Part shown: in pieces, positions 1 through 8,152 of the stretch
Numbering within the stretch: the first letter of the stretch is position 1
Layout of the letters: each line of letters begins with the position of its first letter
NCBI GenBank assembly: GCA_964527215.1
Contig: CAZGNZ010000004.1
Coordinates: 1-64,000 of the forward strand
Direction of reading: 5' to 3'
DNA from: CAZGNZ01 sp964527215
Lineage (GTDB): Bacteria; Fidelibacterota; Marinisomatia; SCGC-AAA003-L08; JACNLC01
Length of the DNA: 64,000 bases
Made by a program: the position numbers and the translations under genes
Notes under the pieces: generated by a model
Told to the model about the DNA's origin: nothing
Databases searched by the model: none
The model's input: only the letters and a program-made list of their open reading frames with translations

Positions 1-91
1 AAAAAATGTCTAAACGCAAAATAAGATTTGCTTCCAGTTGCCATATGGCATTATCAGGGGAATAACACCTTCGGCTGGAAGAAGATCTGCG

Positions 92-140
92 AACATCCAC
101 CAACATCCACCAACATCCGCAATCATCCATTTACATCCGC
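92..140. repeat. Five imperfect 10-bp tandem repeats
   Basis: Five consecutive 10-bp units resemble aacatccacc; the first two are identical and the last three diverged. They lie in the 416-bp stretch before greA, which otherwise holds only a fragment of repeat family B near 280 and AT-rich sequence just upstream of greA that may contain its promoter. No gene was seen there. Confidence 0.6.
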
Positions 141-276
141 AGCACCCCTGTATCCCGAACCCTTTTGATCCGGTACGATATCATTCCTATGTTTGAGAAG
201 CCTCCGTATTATTACTATGCAAAAGACAGGTTGATTCGGACAGTCATCGACGCAAAACAGAGAAAAAATTGAACCT

Positions 277-302
277 TCAGCTGACGGGCGGGGAAATTCA
301 TC
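277..302 (+). mobile_element. Fragment of family B repeat (3' end)
   Basis: This carries the terminal segment of family B: the right half of the cccgtcagctgacggg palindrome followed by cggggaaattcat. The same block ends the longer copies at 14785-14953, 43062-43409 and 48800-48888. Only the tail is present, so it is a relic or a solo end. Confidence 0.55.
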
Positions 303-416
303 AGATGCGGGTTTACATCATTTGATAAAATTTCTTAGAAAAATTATGTAAGGTTCGATGTAATTTTTTACTTCATCAAATCGATTCGAACTGAAATAAG
401 GAATAGGAATGTCTAT

Positions 417-896
417 ATGGCAACTTTGATTTTGCGGGATACATACCGCATTCTGGAAGAGGAAATGAAATCTCTTGAAAAACTAAAGAGAGAGACGTCA
501 ATAAAGATTAGAGATGCGGCCAGTCATGGAGATCTAAGGGAAAACGCGGAGTACCACGCTGCCAGGGAGGAGATGAGAATAGTTTTATACAAGAAACAAT
601 TGATGCAGTCCCACGCGCCATTCCGGTTTATCGAACCAAGCGAAATTAATACCGACGAGGTGGGATTCGGCAACAAGGTCTCCATACATGAAGAGGGCAA
701 AGATGAGGCAGAGGACTACTACCTCCTGGGTCCCATCGAACTTGAGCTGGATCTTTATCCCATGATTGTGACCTACCGTTCACCTTTTGGCCGAGCCATC
801 GTTGGGAAAAAGATTGGTGATGATTTTACGCTTGAAATCAAGGGCAAGGAGACGAAATTCACGATTGAGGTAATTGAAAAAATTGCTGCAGAATGA
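417..896 (+). CDS. greA: Transcription elongation factor GreA/GreB family
   Basis: This factor binds the secondary channel of RNA polymerase and stimulates cleavage of backtracked transcripts. At 159 residues it has the usual GreA length. The N-terminal antiparallel coiled coil (about residues 5-75) carries the signature GDLRENAEYHAAREE at 38-52, including the acidic tip residues Asp39 and Glu42 that position the catalytic metal. Residues 80-159 form the FKBP-like domain that docks on polymerase. It stands alone, convergent with the Crp/Fnr gene downstream, with about 200 bp between them and no clear terminator. Some lineages have several Gre paralogues, so the exact greA versus greB assignment is less certain than the family. 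Confidence 0.93.
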   Translation: MATLILRDTYRILEEEMKSLEKLKRETSIKIRDAASHGDLRENAEYHAAREEMRIVLYKKQLMQSHAPFRFIEPSEINTDEVGFGNKVSIHEEGKDEAEDYYLLGPIELELDLYPMIVTYRSPFGRAIVGKKIGDDFTLEIKGKETKFTIEVIEKIAAE

Positions 897-1095
897 TGAA
901 CCGGGAGTTCCGTAAGAAATCCCATTTTCTTACCGCTGACGACAATCCCCGGCATCAATTCGGAGTAGGCAGGGAATGATTGGCCAATAAGCTGAAGTTT
1001 CGGTTCCATCCCGCAAAACCTGATCCGGAATTACCCACGGCTCGAAATATATAATGCTTCAGATTTGATGAATGAAACCCGTCCCGGTTGGCTGC

Positions 1096-1764
1096 TCATT
1101 GAATCAAATCCCTCAATTTTGGATGATCTATCTGTTCCAGTAACTTTCCATTTCTGACAAAATAGCCTTCCTGTTCCATTTTTCGCATTATTCGTCCGAC
1201 AGCCGGCCGCGTGACCCCAAAAAGTTCCGCCAGATTCGATTGGGGCAAAGTCAGTTTCACCTGTGGGTTTTCTGATTTGCCGGAAATCTGAAGTATATAT
1301 CCCGCAATCTTCGCACGAAGCGACTGAAAACCAAGCATTTTTAATTTGTCGGTGAGAAACTGAGCTCGATTGGATATCAGATCCAGATAATTCCGAAGCA
1401 CAGCCGGATAATTTGCCATCAGATCCAGAAGTATGGGTTTGGATATTACGGCAAGACGTACATCCGTCCTGGCGTACAGATCCACGGGATACATGTTTCT
1501 TTTGCCGAATAAAAAGGCAGGTGCCAATAAGCGATTTGATTCCAGCTCTTCAACCTTAATGATTTTTCCAGACGAATCCATCATTTCGGCATTTACTGAT
1601 CCGGTTAAGACAATGAGCAGATTTCTGACTTCACTCCCGGCTGAAGCGATCTGTTCGCCTTTTTGATAATTCTTGGTCAACGTGTTCAGCTTTGAATCAA
1701 TTTGATCTTGATCAGAATTGGATAGACCAGAGAATAAAGGGTTTTTTTCCAGTTGATAATTCAT
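1096..1764 (-). CDS. Crp/Fnr family transcriptional regulator (HcpR-like)
   Basis: This is a two-domain Crp/Fnr regulator: a cyclic-nucleotide-binding-like beta-roll (about residues 10-120), a long dimer helix, and a C-terminal winged helix-turn-helix with recognition segment VTRPAVGRIMRKME. It lacks the Cys cluster of FNR, so it should not carry that 4Fe-4S centre. I start it at the ATG at 1764 (222 aa), where the conserved N-terminus begins; an upstream ATG would add ten residues. It is divergent from a ferredoxin gene whose relatives (FrdX) sit beside hcp in HcpR regulons. A role in nitrosative or hydroxylamine stress is therefore an inference from context. A perfect palindrome lies between the two genes. 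Confidence 0.85.
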   Translation of the reverse strand: MNYQLEKNPLFSGLSNSDQDQIDSKLNTLTKNYQKGEQIASAGSEVRNLLIVLTGSVNAEMMDSSGKIIKVEELESNRLLAPAFLFGKRNMYPVDLYARTDVRLAVISKPILLDLMANYPAVLRNYLDLISNRAQFLTDKLKMLGFQSLRAKIAGYILQISGKSENPQVKLTLPQSNLAELFGVTRPAVGRIMRKMEQEGYFVRNGKLLEQIDHPKLRDLIQ

Positions 1765-1796
1765 GCAGTAATTTCTCATAAAAAATATAAACAAGT

Positions 1797-1810
1797 GTAA
1801 CCCTGGTTAC
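1797..1810. promoter_or_regulatory. Palindromic candidate operator GTAACC-CT-GGTTAC
   Basis: A perfect 6-2-6 palindrome sits midway in the divergent intergenic region between the Crp/Fnr gene and the ferredoxin operon, 51 bp before the ferredoxin start. Size, symmetry and location fit a Crp/Fnr-family dimer site controlling both directions. Binding is inferred. Confidence 0.5.
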
Positions 1811-1860
1811 CGTTTCTTAAAGATTTCTCATCATAGTTTTACCGCAAGGGAGAAACAATT

Positions 1861-2724
1861 ATGATTAGAGAAATAGTAAAAATTGATGAAGAAAAATGTG
1901 ACGGCTGCGGTATCTGCATTCCCGAATGCCATGAAGGCGCATTGCAAATCATCGATGGCAAAGCCAGACTCGTCAGCGACTTGATGTGTGATGGCCTTGG
2001 TGCATGTCTGGGACATTGTCCTCAAAATGCGATCACAATCGAGAAACGGGAAGCCGAACCATATGACGAGATTGAAATCATTCGGATCATGGTTGAAAAA
2101 GGAAGGAACACGGTTGTTGCCCATCTGAAGCATCTCAAGGATCACAATGAAACCAATTTTCTTGGGCAGGCAGTTCAATGGCTGCGCGAAAATGAGGAAA
2201 AGATTGATCTGGATGTCCAATCGATAATCCATGAGGTTCATGATTCTGGTCATTCATCTGGTGATTCATGTGGCTGTCAGGGATCAAAAGAGATGATGTT
2301 TAATCGAGATGAATCATCATCAGAAGAAAGTATCACGGGGGTTTCTCAGTTAACGCATTGGCCGGTGCAGTTGCATTTGATCAATCCCCTTTCAGCGGTG
2401 TATCAGGGTGCGGATCTTCTCCTCGCAGCTGACTGCGTTGCCTTTTCCCTGGGAAATTTCCATGACAAATACCTGAAGGGAAAAGCGCTGGCCATAGCCT
2501 GTCCAAAACTGGATTCCGGACAGGCCGTTTATTCTCAAAAGCTGCTGCAGTTGATCGAAGATGCCAAAATCAATACCATCACCGTAATGGTCATGCAGGT
2601 CCCATGCTGTGCCGGACTGATCCAGTTGGTGCAGACAGCGATCTCACAGGCTGACAGGAAAGTGCCGGTAAAAGGGGTTGTTGTAGGCGTTGATGGCGGC
2701 ATCCTCGCTGAGAATTGGCTCTAG
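1861..2724 (+). CDS. 4Fe-4S ferredoxin-type protein (FrdX-like)
   Basis: The N-terminal 60 residues hold two 4Fe-4S motifs: CDGCGICIPEC with a partner Cys, and CDGLGACLGHCP. The middle has a His/Cys-rich stretch (CGCQ near residue 139). The C-terminal half (170-287) is a separate conserved region with PCCAG near 247-251. This architecture matches ferredoxins found next to hybrid-cluster protein genes, which probably pass electrons to nitrogen-oxide reductases. It starts right after the divergent promoter region and its end is almost joined to the NapH-like gene (11 bp to its ATG), so the two are probably co-transcribed. The electron acceptor is not shown by the sequence; hcp is not in this window. 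Confidence 0.8.
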   Translation: MIREIVKIDEEKCDGCGICIPECHEGALQIIDGKARLVSDLMCDGLGACLGHCPQNAITIEKREAEPYDEIEIIRIMVEKGRNTVVAHLKHLKDHNETNFLGQAVQWLRENEEKIDLDVQSIIHEVHDSGHSSGDSCGCQGSKEMMFNRDESSSEESITGVSQLTHWPVQLHLINPLSAVYQGADLLLAADCVAFSLGNFHDKYLKGKALAIACPKLDSGQAVYSQKLLQLIEDAKINTITVMVMQVPCCAGLIQLVQTAISQADRKVPVKGVVVGVDGGILAENWL

Positions 2725-2735
2725 ATTTTTCCAGG

Positions 2736-3764
2736 ATGAACCGCAACTCGAAAAAGTACAGGCCGTATGGCTGGAATCTGCGCAATTGGATTCAACTGAT
2801 CGTTTTTACCGTCACGATACTGATCGGAATACGATTTTATATTTTTGTGCATCAAATTGAGCAGAATGGACCGGTCACAGTTTCCAGACCAGCAGGAGTT
2901 GAAGGATTTCTCCCAATAGGAGCGCTTATGGGATGGAAGCGGTTTTTTGCCACAGGTGAATGGGATATGGTTCATCCTGCAGCCATGGTGATACTGGGAT
3001 TTGCGGTCCTGACAGCATTTTTATTCAGAAAATCGTTTTGCGGATGGTTCTGTCCTGTTGGAACTGTCTCTGAATGGGTTTGGAAACTGGGACAGAAATA
3101 CTTCGGGAAAAATTACAGAATATGGAAATGGCTGGATTACCCGCTGCGTTCACTCAAATATTTGCTGCTCGGGTTTTTCCTGTGGGCTGTTCTCGGAATG
3201 TCCAGCGCGGCGATTGAGCAGTTTCTGGAAAGCCCGTACTACCAGATCTCGGATGTAAAAATGCTGCATTTCTTCACTGAAATGAGCACGCTGACTTTGA
3301 TCGTCATTTTATCACTGACGGTACTTTCTCTTGTTTACCGGAATTTCTGGTGCCGTTATCTGTGTCCGTACGGTGCACTGCTGGGCATCTTTTCAATCAT
3401 CAGTCCAACCCGAATCAAACGTGACGCTGCGTCATGTACAAACTGCGGTATCTGCACGAAAGTATGCCCTTCCCATTTACCCGTTGATAAAAAAGATACA
3501 ATCCTCAGTGCAGAGTGCACGGGCTGTATGGACTGCACATTGGTTTGCCCGGTGAAAAATACTTTAAAAATGGAGACTGCCGGCGGAATCTCAAAATTTC
3601 CGCTCACGCCGGTCCGAATGTCTGTTATCGTCATTGGACTGTTTCTTCTGATTTACATCTCCGCAATTGCAGCGGGTGTATGGAATACAAAACTGACCAC
3701 AGAGGATTACAGACAGCATATATCGAAGATCAATTCCAGTAAGTATTCTCATCCGGGCAGTTAA
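2736..3764 (+). CDS. NapH/MauN-type membrane polyferredoxin
   Basis: This integral-membrane iron-sulfur protein probably moves electrons between the quinone pool or ferredoxin and periplasmic cytochromes. It has about five membrane spans, two CxxxCP motifs (CGWFCPVG and CRYLCPYG) after membrane segments, and two 4Fe-4S ferredoxin motifs near residues 230-270 (CTNCGICTKVCP and CTGCMDCTLVCP). I chose the ATG at 2736; an in-frame TTG at 2715 would overlap the ferredoxin stop. The TAA stop lies in the TTAA that abuts a family A repeat, which separates this gene from the octahaem cytochrome downstream. Family resemblance to NapH/CcoG is clear; the exact partner is inferred. Confidence 0.85.
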   Translation: MNRNSKKYRPYGWNLRNWIQLIVFTVTILIGIRFYIFVHQIEQNGPVTVSRPAGVEGFLPIGALMGWKRFFATGEWDMVHPAAMVILGFAVLTAFLFRKSFCGWFCPVGTVSEWVWKLGQKYFGKNYRIWKWLDYPLRSLKYLLLGFFLWAVLGMSSAAIEQFLESPYYQISDVKMLHFFTEMSTLTLIVILSLTVLSLVYRNFWCRYLCPYGALLGIFSIISPTRIKRDAASCTNCGICTKVCPSHLPVDKKDTILSAECTGCMDCTLVCPVKNTLKMETAGGISKFPLTPVRMSVIVIGLFLLIYISAIAAGVWNTKLTTEDYRQHISKINSSKYSHPGS

Positions 3765-3965
3765 CCCGCATATTTCAAAAGAAACTCCATGCGTAAAATG
3801 CTTTGCATTTTCCGTACGATGAGTGTTCTGGTCGATTCTGTTTTAATTACGCTTGATTTTCATTTTCATTGCACTGTCCAGTACAATGTCGTTCAAATCA
3901 CTTTGCAGGGCTTGCATAATCAACCAGTTCCTACATCTCATTTCGAACCTCGTGAAATATCCGGG
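3765..3965 (+). mobile_element. Family A MITE-like repeat, copy 1 (short subtype)
   Basis: Left end cccgcatatttc and right end gaaatatccggg are the inverted termini of family A. The internal block shares gcactgtccagtacaatgtcg and gcataatcaaccag with the copies at 40472 and 61869 and lacks the long middle of the 306-bp subtype. The left flank TTAA contains the stop codon of the NapH-like gene; the right flank is TTGG, so the target duplication has decayed. Confidence 0.75.
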
Positions 3966-4047
3966 TTGGGGACAATGAAAAAAAATCAAACACATATGCT
4001 TGTTATGGAATATATTTAAGGAGCGTATTAAAGGAGGAGGAGAGATT

Positions 4048-5373
4048 GTGAAGCAAATATTTCGGCGATTTGAATTTGTAATACTGTCATTGACGTTGGT
4101 TTTTTCAGCGGCGGAAGACAGTACAGTCAAAGGAAAATGCGTTACCTGCCATAAGGAAAAAAATCCGGGGATGTATCAGCAGTGGCGAAATTCCGGCCAC
4201 GGACAAAGCGATGTTACGTGCTATGATTGTCATGGAGCGAGCAAAAACGATATTGATGCATTTGAACATGAAGGCGCCTGGGTGGCAACCCTGGTCACAC
4301 CAAAGGACTGTGCCAATTGCCATGCTGAGGAATCTGAGCAGACGACAAATTCCTACCATGCCCATGCCGGTGAAATCCTGGAATCAGCAGACGCATTTCT
4401 CGCGCATGTAGCCGGCGGCCACCCGGCAGCCATTGTCGGGTGTGAAAGCTGTCATGGCGCGAAGGTAATCATTGATGAAAACAGCCCCAACAAACTATCC
4501 AAGGAAAGTTGGCCCAATTCCGGTATCGGAAGGATCAATCCTGATGGATCCAAGGGCAGCTGCAATGCCTGTCACTCCAGACATTCCTTTTCAAAGGAAC
4601 AGGCCCGTCATCCGGAAAACTGCGGAAAATGTCACCTGGGTCCGGACCACCCCCAGAAGGAAATATACGAAGAGTCAAAACATGGAATCGCCTATCGTGC
4701 AAATGAAGACGGAATGAATATGAATCGCGATTCATGGGTGGTTGGTGTGGATTACTATCAGGCTCCGACATGTGCAACCTGCCATATGTCTGCAACCTCA
4801 CAACAGACATTGACCCACGATGTCGGAGACCGAATTTCCTGGACCCTGCGGCCGATCGTATCCAGGAAACTAGAGAATTGGGAGGAAAAACGCGGAAATA
4901 TGAAAAATGTGTGCCTGAGCTGTCATCAGGAAACCTTTGTTGAAGGGCATTATTACCAATACGATGCGCTGGTAAACCTGTACAACGAAAAATTCGCCCT
5001 TCCCGCCAAGGCCATTATGGATATGGTGAAAGACAAAGGGTTGCTTGAAAATCCCGCATCTTTCGGCAATGAACTGGAATGGCAGTTCTGGGAACTGTGG
5101 CACCATGAAGGGCGTCGGGCCAGGATGGGAACCGCCATGATGGGTCCTGATTATGCCTGGTGGCACGGCATATATGATGTGGCCCACAACTTCTACTTTG
5201 AGTTCCTGCCCACTGCCCGGGAAACCCATGATCCGGATGTAATTGCCGCCATTGACAAACTGCTTGCGGAAGATCCAATGCATACCTGGCTGAATCGTCC
5301 CACTGGAGATCTCAAAGCGGATATTCGATCCGGCAAACTGCTGGAAGTTTATCAGGACCTTTTCAAAGAATAG
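4048..5373 (+). CDS. Octahaem cytochrome c, hydroxylamine oxidoreductase-like
   Basis: Eight CxxCH haem-binding motifs are visible: CVTCH, CYDCH, CANCH, CESCH, CNACH, CGKCH, CATCH and CLSCH. Together with the C-terminal segment GPDYAWWHGIYDVAHN this places it in the HAO/epsilon-Hao octahaem group. Relatives in anaerobes reduce nitrite to hydroxylamine or ammonia, while nitrifier HAO oxidises hydroxylamine. The start is a GTG at 4048 because a strong ribosome site (aaggaggagg) precedes it by 7 bases; residues 1-22 look like a signal peptide, so it acts in the periplasm. The NapC-like gene follows after 4 bp. The reductive direction is inferred from the NapC/NapH partners; the Tyr crosslink of true HAO could not be judged. 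Confidence 0.85.
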   Translation: MKQIFRRFEFVILSLTLVFSAAEDSTVKGKCVTCHKEKNPGMYQQWRNSGHGQSDVTCYDCHGASKNDIDAFEHEGAWVATLVTPKDCANCHAEESEQTTNSYHAHAGEILESADAFLAHVAGGHPAAIVGCESCHGAKVIIDENSPNKLSKESWPNSGIGRINPDGSKGSCNACHSRHSFSKEQARHPENCGKCHLGPDHPQKEIYEESKHGIAYRANEDGMNMNRDSWVVGVDYYQAPTCATCHMSATSQQTLTHDVGDRISWTLRPIVSRKLENWEEKRGNMKNVCLSCHQETFVEGHYYQYDALVNLYNEKFALPAKAIMDMVKDKGLLENPASFGNELEWQFWELWHHEGRRARMGTAMMGPDYAWWHGIYDVAHNFYFEFLPTARETHDPDVIAAIDKLLAEDPMHTWLNRPTGDLKADIRSGKLLEVYQDLFKE

Positions 5374-5377
5374 TCCC

Positions 5378-6862
5378 ATGGTGATAAAATTCCGCCGTTT
5401 CATTCGCGGTCTGATGTTCAACGGATACGGTAAGGCCGGTGTCATTCTGGTGACGTCTGCCTTCATCACGTTTGTCTTTCTGGAGTTTTTCAGCCTGGTC
5501 GGATTGTATACGAACGCCTACTTTGGTTTAATCACCTATCTGGCTCTGCCGCTGTTATTCCTGCTTGGACTGCTGCTGATTCCCATCGGATGGCTGAAAT
5601 ATAAAAAGAGCACCGGCAAATCCACCCGGGAACTGCTGTCAGCGGCATTCAGTGAAGATGAAGTACAGCCGGGATTCAGCGGTTCAAAAGTGTTTTCGCT
5701 GTTTCTGGTTTTGACGGCAGTGAATGTGATTTTCATGGTCGTTGCCGGAATGCGCACAATCCATTTTATGGACAGTTCCTATTTCTGCGGCAATGCCTGT
5801 CACTCGGTTATGCATCCCGAATGGGAAACCTACCAGTCCTCACCCCATGCCCGTGTACCCTGCGTGGACTGCCATGTGGGGGAGGGTATCGGCGCACTTG
5901 TGGATTCGAAGCTGAATGGCGTCTGGCAAATGATATCCGCTTCTTTTAATCTGTACCAACGTCCCATCCCCACGCCCGTGCATCGTCTTCGACCTGCTCG
6001 GGAAACCTGCGAGAAATGCCACTGGCCGGAGCAGTTTTACGGCAATCGGTTAAAACAAATCACACGGTTTGAGCCTGACAGCAGCAACACCAGGACCTTT
6101 ACCACGTTGGCGCTTAAAATTGACGAAGGAAAAAATGCCGACACCGGTATTCACTGGCATATTTCCAACGATCAAGTCATCCGCTATACTTCCGTAAACG
6201 ATGAACGGGAAGAAATCATCCAGGTGGTTGTTGAATATTCGGACGGTTCGGAAAATGTATTTCGAAATCAGCGGTTAATCCATCATTCGGTCCGGGAGGA
6301 AGTATTCCGCACCATGGATTGTGTGGACTGTCACAATCGTGCCACTCATATCTACCAGGATCCCCGGGATGCGGTGGACGAGTATTTAGGTTCGGGAATG
6401 ATCTCAACAGAACTTCCGTACATTCGAAGCAAGGCTGTTTCCGTGTTAACTGCCAATTATCCGAATAAGAATTCGGCCATGAACGGACTTGAAAAAAGAC
6501 TTCGCGGGTTCTATGCGAGACAGCCTGGAACGGAGAATCTGCTCTTCATTGATCAGGCTGCGGAAGCATGTCAGGAAATCTATAATCGCAATATTCATCC
6601 CGAAATGAATGTTGGCTGGAATCCATATCCAAATCACATCGGTCACCGAAACAATGGCGGCTGTTTTCGATGTCACAACGAAGACATGATCGATGAGAGG
6701 GGGCGGGCCATCGTTAACGATTGTACCGTCTGCCATTCAATCCTGGCATGGGACAGCCCTCAGCCCTTTCAGTTCCTGCAGCCAGTGGACAGTTCTTCGG
6801 CTGATATTCAAATGCATCTATACCTGCAGAAAGAGTTTTTCAGCTCAAGTTTGGAAAACTGA
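5378..6862 (+). CDS. NapC/NirT-type multihaem cytochrome c, membrane anchored
   Basis: This is a quinol-oxidising membrane cytochrome that probably feeds the octahaem protein encoded just upstream. Three hydrophobic segments lie near residues 20-42, 48-72 and 104-126, followed by a periplasmic haem domain. Haem motifs are CGNACH (a CxxxCH variant), CVDCH, CEKCH, CVDCH, CFRCH and CTVCH, giving six haems. The CGNACHSVMHPEW...SPHARVPCVDCH arrangement is typical of the larger NapC-like family in anaerobes, where the wide first motif is shared. At 494 residues it is longer than classic NapC (about 200), with a C-terminal extension holding two or more haems. The start overlaps no gene; the ribosome site is weak. 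Confidence 0.85.
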   Translation: MVIKFRRFIRGLMFNGYGKAGVILVTSAFITFVFLEFFSLVGLYTNAYFGLITYLALPLLFLLGLLLIPIGWLKYKKSTGKSTRELLSAAFSEDEVQPGFSGSKVFSLFLVLTAVNVIFMVVAGMRTIHFMDSSYFCGNACHSVMHPEWETYQSSPHARVPCVDCHVGEGIGALVDSKLNGVWQMISASFNLYQRPIPTPVHRLRPARETCEKCHWPEQFYGNRLKQITRFEPDSSNTRTFTTLALKIDEGKNADTGIHWHISNDQVIRYTSVNDEREEIIQVVVEYSDGSENVFRNQRLIHHSVREEVFRTMDCVDCHNRATHIYQDPRDAVDEYLGSGMISTELPYIRSKAVSVLTANYPNKNSAMNGLEKRLRGFYARQPGTENLLFIDQAAEACQEIYNRNIHPEMNVGWNPYPNHIGHRNNGGCFRCHNEDMIDERGRAIVNDCTVCHSILAWDSPQPFQFLQPVDSSSADIQMHLYLQKEFFSSSLEN

Positions 6863-6928
6863 ATCGGGGACTTCAGGGAAACGACCAGCAACAATTCATG
6901 ATCTGGGTACGGATGGTGCATAACCCGC

Positions 6929-7108
6929 ATGATCCCTGGCAGCGGCATCTGTCAGGAACAAGAAACTTCAGACTCTGATACCGGAAAGCCGCATTTTGGT
7001 CAGCGGGTCATTGTTTGCCCGCTTGAACCGGGTGTCCATGATTCAGGCCATGTCGAAACAGGAGTGGAGCATGTGGCCCAAATCATGATCCAATCGGCCT
7101 TGTGGTAA
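6929..7108 (+). other. Short ORF in a 441-bp gap, possible gene remnant
   Basis: The gap 6863-7303 contains one 59-codon ORF from an ATG at 6929 with protein-like composition (for example KPHFGQRVIVCPLEPGVHDS). No ribosome site precedes it and I do not recognise a family. The surrounding sequence lacks the repeat families found in other gaps. It may be the remains of a lost gene between the cytochrome operon and the phosphoesterase, or simply non-coding. Confidence 0.25.
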
Positions 7109-7303
7109 CGGGCCGGATTTCGAAACAACTCGGACAGTTCCGGCGGCTGGTTCTCCAGATTAATTTATCTGAGTCAGGTTTTCCTGCCCAACTCACCGGA
7201 ACGCATTCCACTGACTGCTGCCGGTTGTTCATAACAAAGAATTGATATATCCACTAAAGGATTTGCCGAGATCAAATCGACAACTCGTCATAAATTTGCC
7301 GCC

Positions 7304-8152
7304 GTGTACTGCTTTCATGTCACTGATCTTCACGGCCGTCTCCCGCGTTATGAGAAACTTTGGGATGCAATCCGGACAGAGAAACCGGATGCAGTTTTCA
7401 TCGGCGGGGATATTCTGCCCGGCCTGAACCACGAGGACATACCCGGCGATGACTTCATCCAGGATTTCATCGGGACCGGTCTCAGATCCCTGGCCGCAGA
7501 TTTGGGCAGCGACTACCCATCCATTTTTGTCATTCCCGGCAATGATGACGGCTGCAGCTGTATCGGGAGCATGAAAGCAATTGAGGAACAGGACCTTTGG
7601 AAAGAAATCTCTTTCGTTAACAAGAAGCTTGGTCCCTATCAGGTGTACGGATATCCGTTTGTCCCCCCGACACCTTTTCTGTTGAAGGATTTTGAAAAAT
7701 ACGACGTTTCCCGCTATGTGGATCCCGGCTGCGTTTCACCGGAGGAGGGATATCGGACCATGTCTGTCAAACCTGAAGAAATTCGTTATGGAACCATTCA
7801 GAGAGACCTGGAAGAAATGGTGGGTCGCAATGATGTTTCAGATGGTGTTTTTTTATTTCATTCTCCTCCGCATCAAACCCTCTTGGATCGAGCCGACCTG
7901 GACGGAAAACTGGTAGATTACGTTCAGCCTGATGTACATGTGGGCAGTATCGCTGTCAGACGATTTATCGTGCAGAGGCAACCTCATGTGACCTTGCATG
8001 GCCATGTCCATGAATCAACGCGGCTTACGGGCAGTTGGAAGGACCGAATCGGCAGAACCGTCATGTTCAATGCCGCTCATGATGGTCCGGAACTGGCTCT
8101 GATCCGGTTTCATCTGGAGAACCCGGAAAAGGCGGAAAGGATTCTAATCTGA
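7304..8152 (+). CDS. Calcineurin-like metallophosphoesterase
   Basis: The five metal-binding motifs of the family are present in order: DLHG (8-11, a DxH variant), GGDI (34-37), GNDD (79-82, in place of GNH), a His in FLFHSPPH near 184-191, and GHVH near 229-232. It should hydrolyse phosphomonoesters or phosphodiesters with a di-metal centre; the substrate cannot be told. At 282 residues it is compact, without a signal peptide, so cytoplasmic. The start is a GTG with no good ribosome site, so the N-terminus is uncertain by a few residues. Its 3' end overlaps the convergent PEP-binding gene by 9 bp. Confidence 0.8.
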   Translation: MYCFHVTDLHGRLPRYEKLWDAIRTEKPDAVFIGGDILPGLNHEDIPGDDFIQDFIGTGLRSLAADLGSDYPSIFVIPGNDDGCSCIGSMKAIEEQDLWKEISFVNKKLGPYQVYGYPFVPPTPFLLKDFEKYDVSRYVDPGCVSPEEGYRTMSVKPEEIRYGTIQRDLEEMVGRNDVSDGVFLFHSPPHQTLLDRADLDGKLVDYVQPDVHVGSIAVRRFIVQRQPHVTLHGHVHESTRLTGSWKDRIGRTVMFNAAHDGPELALIRFHLENPEKAERILI

